A stretch of 10,729 nucleotides of DNA, from the NCBI GenBank assembly GCA_031404155.1, contig JANNGZ010000045.1:1-10729 (forward strand), in the 5' to 3' direction. Under the pieces are notes generated by a model that was not told the origin of the DNA, ran no database searches, and was given only the letters and a program-made list of their open reading frames with translations. Below, one piece after another: positions 6,719 through 10,729 of this stretch. Both the position numbers and the translations under genes were made by a program. How positions within the stretch are numbered: position 1 is the stretch's first letter; each line of letters starts with the position of its first letter. The DNA is from JANNGZ01 sp031404155 (GTDB lineage Bacteria; Pseudomonadota; Gammaproteobacteria; Burkholderiales; Burkholderiaceae_C).

Positions 6719-7192
6719 TCAAGGAAGCAGTGGCAGCGCCGATGGCGGTTTGATTTCCTCCAGGCAAATCATCGAGCGCACATCGGCCACGCCTTTGATT
6801 TGCATCAGCCGGTCGGTCAAGAATTGCGACAGCGATTTCAAATCCTTGGCGACGACCTTGAGCAGGTAGTCGCAGTCACCCGAGACGGTGTGGCATTCCA
6901 GAATTTCGGGGAAGTCGCGGATCAAGGTCTCGATCTCGCGTACCCGGTCAAAGGCCTCGCCGTCAATATTCAGGCTGACATAGGCCGTCACGCCCAGTCC
7001 CAGCGTCTGCGGCGCCACCAAGGCGCGGTAGCCGCGCAGCACGCCGCGCTCCTCCAGCGCCTTGACGCGGCGAAAGCACTGCGGCGCCGACAAGTGGATC
7101 TGCGCCGCCAACTCCACATTGGAGGCGCGGCCGTCACGCTGCAGCACTTCAATGATCTTGCGGTCGATGGCGTCGAGCTTTTCTGTGTGCAT
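6719..7192 (-). CDS. Lrp/AsnC-family transcriptional regulator
   Basis: This 157-residue regulator has an N-terminal winged helix-turn-helix (residues 6-60: LDAIDRKIIEVLQRDGRASN, then ELAAQIHLSAPQCFRRVKALEERGVL). An RAM/AsnC ligand-binding domain follows (about 68-145), including HTVSGDCDYLLKVVAKDL. Such proteins form octamers and sense amino acids. I chose the ATG at 7192 because homology begins exactly there; the open frame runs further upstream into the antisense of the marC-like gene. No Shine-Dalgarno site precedes the ATG. The gene is divergent from the MarC-family gene (58 bases apart), so that membrane protein is a candidate target. Its inducer is unknown. The aromatic usually seen in the GDYDY motif is Cys here (GDCDY), a variant also common in the family. 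Confidence 0.92.
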   Translation of the reverse strand: MHTEKLDAIDRKIIEVLQRDGRASNVELAAQIHLSAPQCFRRVKALEERGVLRGYRALVAPQTLGLGVTAYVSLNIDGEAFDRVREIETLIRDFPEILECHTVSGDCDYLLKVVAKDLKSLSQFLTDRLMQIKGVADVRSMICLEEIKPPSALPLLP

Positions 7193-7238
7193 TGGTGTGA
7201 GTGGACGGGATGGTGCAGGCTGCAGGATAGCTGGCGGC

Positions 7239-7244
7239 GACAAT
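7239..7244 (+). promoter_or_regulatory. Candidate -10 box for a leaderless marC-like transcript
   Basis: GACAAT lies exactly six bases before the ATG at 7251, the same spacing as TAGAAT before queG, and no ribosome-binding site is present. This suggests transcription starting at or very near the start codon. It is a weak match to the consensus. Confidence 0.3.
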
Positions 7245-7250
7245 CCGGCC

Positions 7251-7853
7251 ATGGACCATAGCTTTCTCTCCGCCTTCATCCTGCTCTTGCTGGTTTTGGA
7301 CCCGCTCGGCAGCCTGCCCATTTTTGTCTCCATCATGAAGACCGTGCCCAAGGAGCGGCGCGCGCGAGTGGCGGGCCGCGAGGTCGGCATTGCCGCTAGC
7401 GCACTGCTGGCCTTTATGTTCTTTGGAGATGTGTTCTTGCAGGTGATGCACCTCTCCGAGCGCTCGCTGGAGGTAGCCGGCGGGGTAATTCTGTTGATCA
7501 TCGCGATCAAGATGATTTTCGGCAGCGCCGGCGAGTCGGCTTACGGCCTGGAACCGGGCCGCGAGCCGTTCATCTTCCCGCTCGCCGTGCCGCTGCTGGC
7601 CGGGCCGTCGGCGATGGCGACGGTTTTGCTGCTGGCCTCGCGCCAACCCGAGCGCATCTGGGACTGGATCGGCGCCTTGTTGGCGGCGATGTGGGTGTCG
7701 GGCTTGACGCTCTTGATGGCCGACCGCATCCGCCGCCTGCTCGGCGACTCGGTGATCTCGGCGATCGAGAAACTGATGGGCCTGGTGTTGACCGCCATCG
7801 CAGTCGAGATGGTGCTGGCGGGGCTGAAGCGCTATTTCGTGGGTGGTCTTTAA
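7251..7853 (+). CDS. MarC/UPF0056-family integral membrane protein
   Basis: A 200-residue inner-membrane protein with about six hydrophobic segments (roughly 5-27, 42-60, 74-93, 108-130, 138-158 and 178-197). The two repeat signatures of the family are visible: VLDPLGSLPIF near the N-terminus and PLAVPLLAGPSAMATVLLLAS in the middle. MarC proteins were once linked to multiple antibiotic resistance, but this was not upheld and the transport role remains unknown. The start is ATG at 7251 with no Shine-Dalgarno site. It is divergent from the Lrp-type gene. The stop TAA at 7851 is followed by a 265-base regulatory gap before aceA, with no clear terminator. Confidence 0.9.
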   Translation: MDHSFLSAFILLLLVLDPLGSLPIFVSIMKTVPKERRARVAGREVGIAASALLAFMFFGDVFLQVMHLSERSLEVAGGVILLIIAIKMIFGSAGESAYGLEPGREPFIFPLAVPLLAGPSAMATVLLLASRQPERIWDWIGALLAAMWVSGLTLLMADRIRRLLGDSVISAIEKLMGLVLTAIAVEMVLAGLKRYFVGGL

Positions 7854-7950
7854 CGTGTGCCGGCGACGTCGATGTGAATCCCGCCATATGAAATCGCGCT
7901 TGCGCATCGTGAAGTGAAGTCATGCTGCGCTGCCGCAATTTTTCTCATCA

Positions 7951-7969
7951 TGGGAAAAGTCTTTTCACA
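7951..7969. promoter_or_regulatory. Palindrome TG-x-GAAAAG-T-CTTTTC-x-CA upstream of aceA
   Basis: The arms GAAAAG and CTTTTC flank one T, and the outer TG and CA also pair across one mismatch. It lies about 150 bases before the aceA ATG, at the beginning of an AT-rich stretch (7935-8035) inside an otherwise GC-rich window. The position and symmetry fit a regulator-binding site. Its owner is not identifiable from sequence. Confidence 0.45.
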
Positions 7970-8018
7970 ATCAGAAATTTTGTTTGTAAGTTATTGATTT
8001 TAAATGATTATGTTTTTA

Positions 8019-8032
8019 GTCTTATATAAGAC
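8019..8032. promoter_or_regulatory. Perfect 14-bp palindrome GTCTTATATAAGAC in the aceA promoter region
   Basis: The palindrome has seven perfect base pairs per arm and contains TATATA (8023-8028), which could serve as a -10 box, so a bound protein would block transcription. A further half-site-like ATAAGTCT follows at 8033-8040. It lies 86 bases before the aceA ATG. This looks like an operator for a dimeric repressor of isocitrate lyase, possibly of the GntR type, but the regulator gene is not in the window. Confidence 0.6.
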
Positions 8033-8043
8033 ATAAGTCTCCC

Positions 8044-8102
8044 GCTGAGGCCCGAAGAGGACTAAATTTAGACCCAGCAAGAAGCTTTTTTCTTCCCTCA
8101 GC
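8044..8102 (+). promoter_or_regulatory. Foldable 5' leader of aceA
   Basis: GCTGAGG (8044-8050) pairs with CCTCAGC (8096-8102), and after a CCC bulge GAAGA (8054-8058) pairs with TCTTC (8091-8095). This gives a 12-bp stem that closes a loop containing the palindrome CTAAATTTAG (8062-8071). The stem ends six bases before the ribosome-binding site AGGAG (8108-8112). It may stabilise the mRNA or modulate translation. No known riboswitch is recognised. Confidence 0.35.
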
Positions 8103-8118
8103 CCAGCAGGAGTAACTC

Positions 8119-9418
<1,300 letters not shown>

Positions 9419-9438
9419 TTGAGCGGTTCTTGAACGAG

Positions 9439-9468
9439 AAAAACCCGGCTTGCCGGGTTTTTTGTTTT
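9439..9468 (+). terminator. Rho-independent terminator after aceA, probably bidirectional
   Basis: AAAAACCCGGC and GCCGGGTTTTT pair around TT (9439-9449 with 9452-9462), followed by TTTGTTTT. The reverse strand also has a T run after the stem, so it can serve the convergent alcohol dehydrogenase gene as well. It lies 20 bases after the aceA stop. Confidence 0.9.
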
Positions 9469-9493
9469 CAAAGGCGCGGTCTCGGACCCCTGC

Positions 9494-10297
9494 TTACATC
9501 GACGCCAGCAGCATTTCAGAATAGTCAGCGGCACTGGCCAAGCGCGGGTTGGTCTTGTGGCAATGGTCGAGCAGGGCGGCTTCTGTGACGGCGTCGAACT
9601 GAGCCGGCTTGACTCCCAAGGCGGCCAGTCCCGCCGGCAGTCCCAGCCTGGCGTTCATTGCGCTGATGGCGTGCGCCAGCTCCACACCGTTGCCGCCGTC
9701 GCCATTCAAGCCCATCGCCTGCGCCATCCGCGCCAGCTTGTGTTCTCGCTGCATGCCGAGGGCACTGGCATTGAAACGGATCACCGCCGGCAGAAAGAGC
9801 GCATTCAGCGTGCCGTGGTGCAGGCGCGGATTGATGCCGCCGAGCGCATGGCTGAGCGAATGCACGCAACCCAGACCTTTTTGAAAGGCCAGCGCGCCCT
9901 GCATGCTGCAGCTCATCATTTGCCAGCGCGCCTCGCGGTCGCTGCCATCAACGGTGGCGCGCTCGAGATGGGCCCAGCCCCGGCGCAGGCCGTCCAGCGC
10001 GATCGCCTCGGCCGGCGGGTTGACCGCGTCCGACATGAACGTCTCCATGCAGTGCGCGATCGCGTCCATGCCGGTGGCCGCCGTCAAACCCGGCGGCAGG
10101 CTCAGCGTCAACTCGGGGTCGCAGATGGCGGCCTTGGGCAACAACACCCAGTTGTGAAAGCCGAGTTTGCGGCCGTCGTCGACGATCAGGATCGCGCCGC
10201 GCGCCACCTCGCTGCCGGTGCCGGCGGTGGTGGGCCCCGCGATCAGCGGCGCGACGTGAGCGCCGATCTTGGCGCTGCCGCCTTCGATGGTGGCGTA
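9494..10297 (-). pseudogene. Iron-containing alcohol dehydrogenase, N-terminally truncated
   Basis: About 267 residues of a group III (Fe-dependent) alcohol dehydrogenase, the family that includes maleylacetate reductase-like and 4-hydroxybutyrate dehydrogenase-like enzymes. Visible are YATIEGG, PLIAGPTTAGTGSEV (NAD-binding part), and the metal ligands in GMDAIAHCMETF (Asp, His), VHSLSHALGG (His) and LHHGTLNALFLP (His). The C-terminus, NPRLASAADYSEMLLASM, ends at TAA 9496-9494. About 110 N-terminal residues are missing, including the GGGS-type Rossmann motif. Homology stops at the Tyr codon near 10297, where the opposite strand becomes acyl-CoA dehydrogenase. The minus-strand frame stays open beyond that point by chance. 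The gene cannot make a working enzyme as shown. The substrate is unknown. Confidence 0.88.
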
Positions 10298-10303
10298 GGC
10301 GCA
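10294..10303. other. Abrupt join between alcohol dehydrogenase (-) and acyl-CoA dehydrogenase (+) coding
   Basis: Minus-strand homology ends at the Tyr codon (10297-10295), and plus-strand homology begins at the Arg codon (10300-10302). Both proteins are broken at the same point with no intergenic sequence, no repeat and no insertion sequence, so this is a rearrangement or assembly join. Confidence 0.75.
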
Positions 10304-10422
10304 CACTGCGCCTGGCCGACGGGCCCGACGAGGTGCACCACCTGGTGGTGGGCCGCCATGAGCTGGGCCTGCACACCAGCCTGGAAGACGACGCGGCGCT
10401 GTCGGCTTCGTTCCGCAGCTGA
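10300..10422 (+). pseudogene. C-terminal 40 residues of an acyl-CoA dehydrogenase
   Basis: The reading frame RTLRLADGPDEVHHLVVGRHELG is the characteristic C-terminal segment of acyl-CoA dehydrogenases. It ends at TGA 10420-10422 after ALSASFRS. About 350 upstream residues are absent because the sequence changes to the minus-strand alcohol dehydrogenase at ~10297-10302. The next gene on the same strand is another acyl-CoA dehydrogenase 29 bases later, so in the intact source genome these were probably neighbours in a fatty-acid or dicarboxylate degradation operon. Confidence 0.82.
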
Positions 10423-10451
10423 ACCGTTTTTGGCCCTCCCGAAAGCAGCCC

Positions 10452-10729
10452 ATGGACCTGAGTTATTCCGCTGAAGAACTGGCCTTTCGCGACCAGGTGC
10501 GCGCCTGGCTGGAAGCCAACCTGCCCAGCGACATTCGCGACAAGGTGGTGGGCTACCGTGGCTTGAGCAAGGACGACTACCAGCGTTGGCACCGGATTCT
10601 GGCGACGCAGGGCTGGTCGGTGCCACATTGGCCCGAGGCGTGGGGCGGCACGGGCTGGGACATCACGCGACGCTACCTTTACGAAGAACAGTTTGGCCTG
10701 GCCGGCGCGCCCATGCTGGCGCCGTTTGG
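10452..10729 (+). CDS. Acyl-CoA dehydrogenase, N-terminal part (runs off the window)
   Basis: The first 92 residues of a flavin-dependent acyl-CoA dehydrogenase, which introduces the alpha-beta double bond in acyl-CoA oxidation. MDLSYSAEELAFRDQVRAWL is the usual N-terminal helix. LATQGWSVPHWPEAWGGTGW and RYLYEEQFGLAGAPMLAPFG match the alpha-domain of the PimC/large-subunit-like subgroup seen in Burkholderiales operons. The ATG at 10452 has a weak GAAAG upstream (10441-10445). The 29-base gap to the preceding acyl-CoA dehydrogenase stop suggests one operon. The FAD-binding and catalytic Glu parts lie outside the window, so the exact substrate class is open. Confidence 0.88.
   Translation, partial: MDLSYSAEELAFRDQVRAWLEANLPSDIRDKVVGYRGLSKDDYQRWHRILATQGWSVPHWPEAWGGTGWDITRRYLYEEQFGLAGAPMLAPF

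Noticed and set aside
9494..10453. A complete minus-strand alcohol dehydrogenase starting at 10453
   Set aside because: Codons upstream of ~10297 are antisense to an acyl-CoA dehydrogenase C-terminus, and the family's N-terminal Rossmann motifs are missing.

Overview
The window looks like a GC-rich Burkholderiales (betaproteobacterial) contig, probably from the Rubrivivax/Leptothrix/Roseateles side of the order. Support comes from a Tat-exported AmiC with an AMIN domain next to tsaE and queG, a Bug-type periplasmic solute-binding protein, and an isocitrate lyase of about 432 residues. This placement is inferred from gene style, not from a search.

Left part (1-1691). The first ~118 bases read on the minus strand as a fragment resembling a cysteine-rich (CCG-type) Fe-S oxidoreductase. 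They abut a plus-strand fragment of an AmiC-type amidase catalytic domain (~130-686). That fragment runs head-on into a second amiC copy on the minus strand (672-1691). The two copies form a gap-free inverted repeat (174-554 against 1052-672), about 90% identical, with most differences at third codon positions. Neither copy has its C-terminus.

Centre (1688-5807). tsaE overlaps amiC by four bases and is divergent from queG. queG has a one-base frameshift in a C run. Next come an AbrB-type antitoxin and a PIN-domain toxin behind a near-perfect 21-bp palindrome, a minus-strand GNAT acetyltransferase, and a Bug-family periplasmic binding protein whose stop codon overlaps the xerD start.

Right part (5807-10729). 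This holds xerD, a convergent Lrp/AsnC regulator, a divergent MarC-family membrane protein, then an AT-rich regulatory region with two palindromes and a foldable leader in front of aceA (isocitrate lyase). aceA carries a one-base frameshift in a T run and ends at a strong, probably bidirectional, terminator. An N-terminally truncated iron-containing alcohol dehydrogenase (minus strand) abuts the last 40 codons of an acyl-CoA dehydrogenase (plus strand). A second acyl-CoA dehydrogenase then runs off the window.

Overall the genes are mainly housekeeping: cell-wall turnover, tRNA modification (t6A and queuosine), chromosome dimer resolution and the glyoxylate shunt. I see no convincing undescribed multi-gene system. 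The strongest anomalies are three abrupt breaks (~118-137, ~672-686, ~10297-10302) and two homopolymer frameshifts. Together they suggest a chimeric, error-containing assembly, possibly metagenomic, although a real rearrangement cannot be excluded from sequence alone. The best biological leads are the regulatory palindromes before the toxin-antitoxin pair and before aceA.
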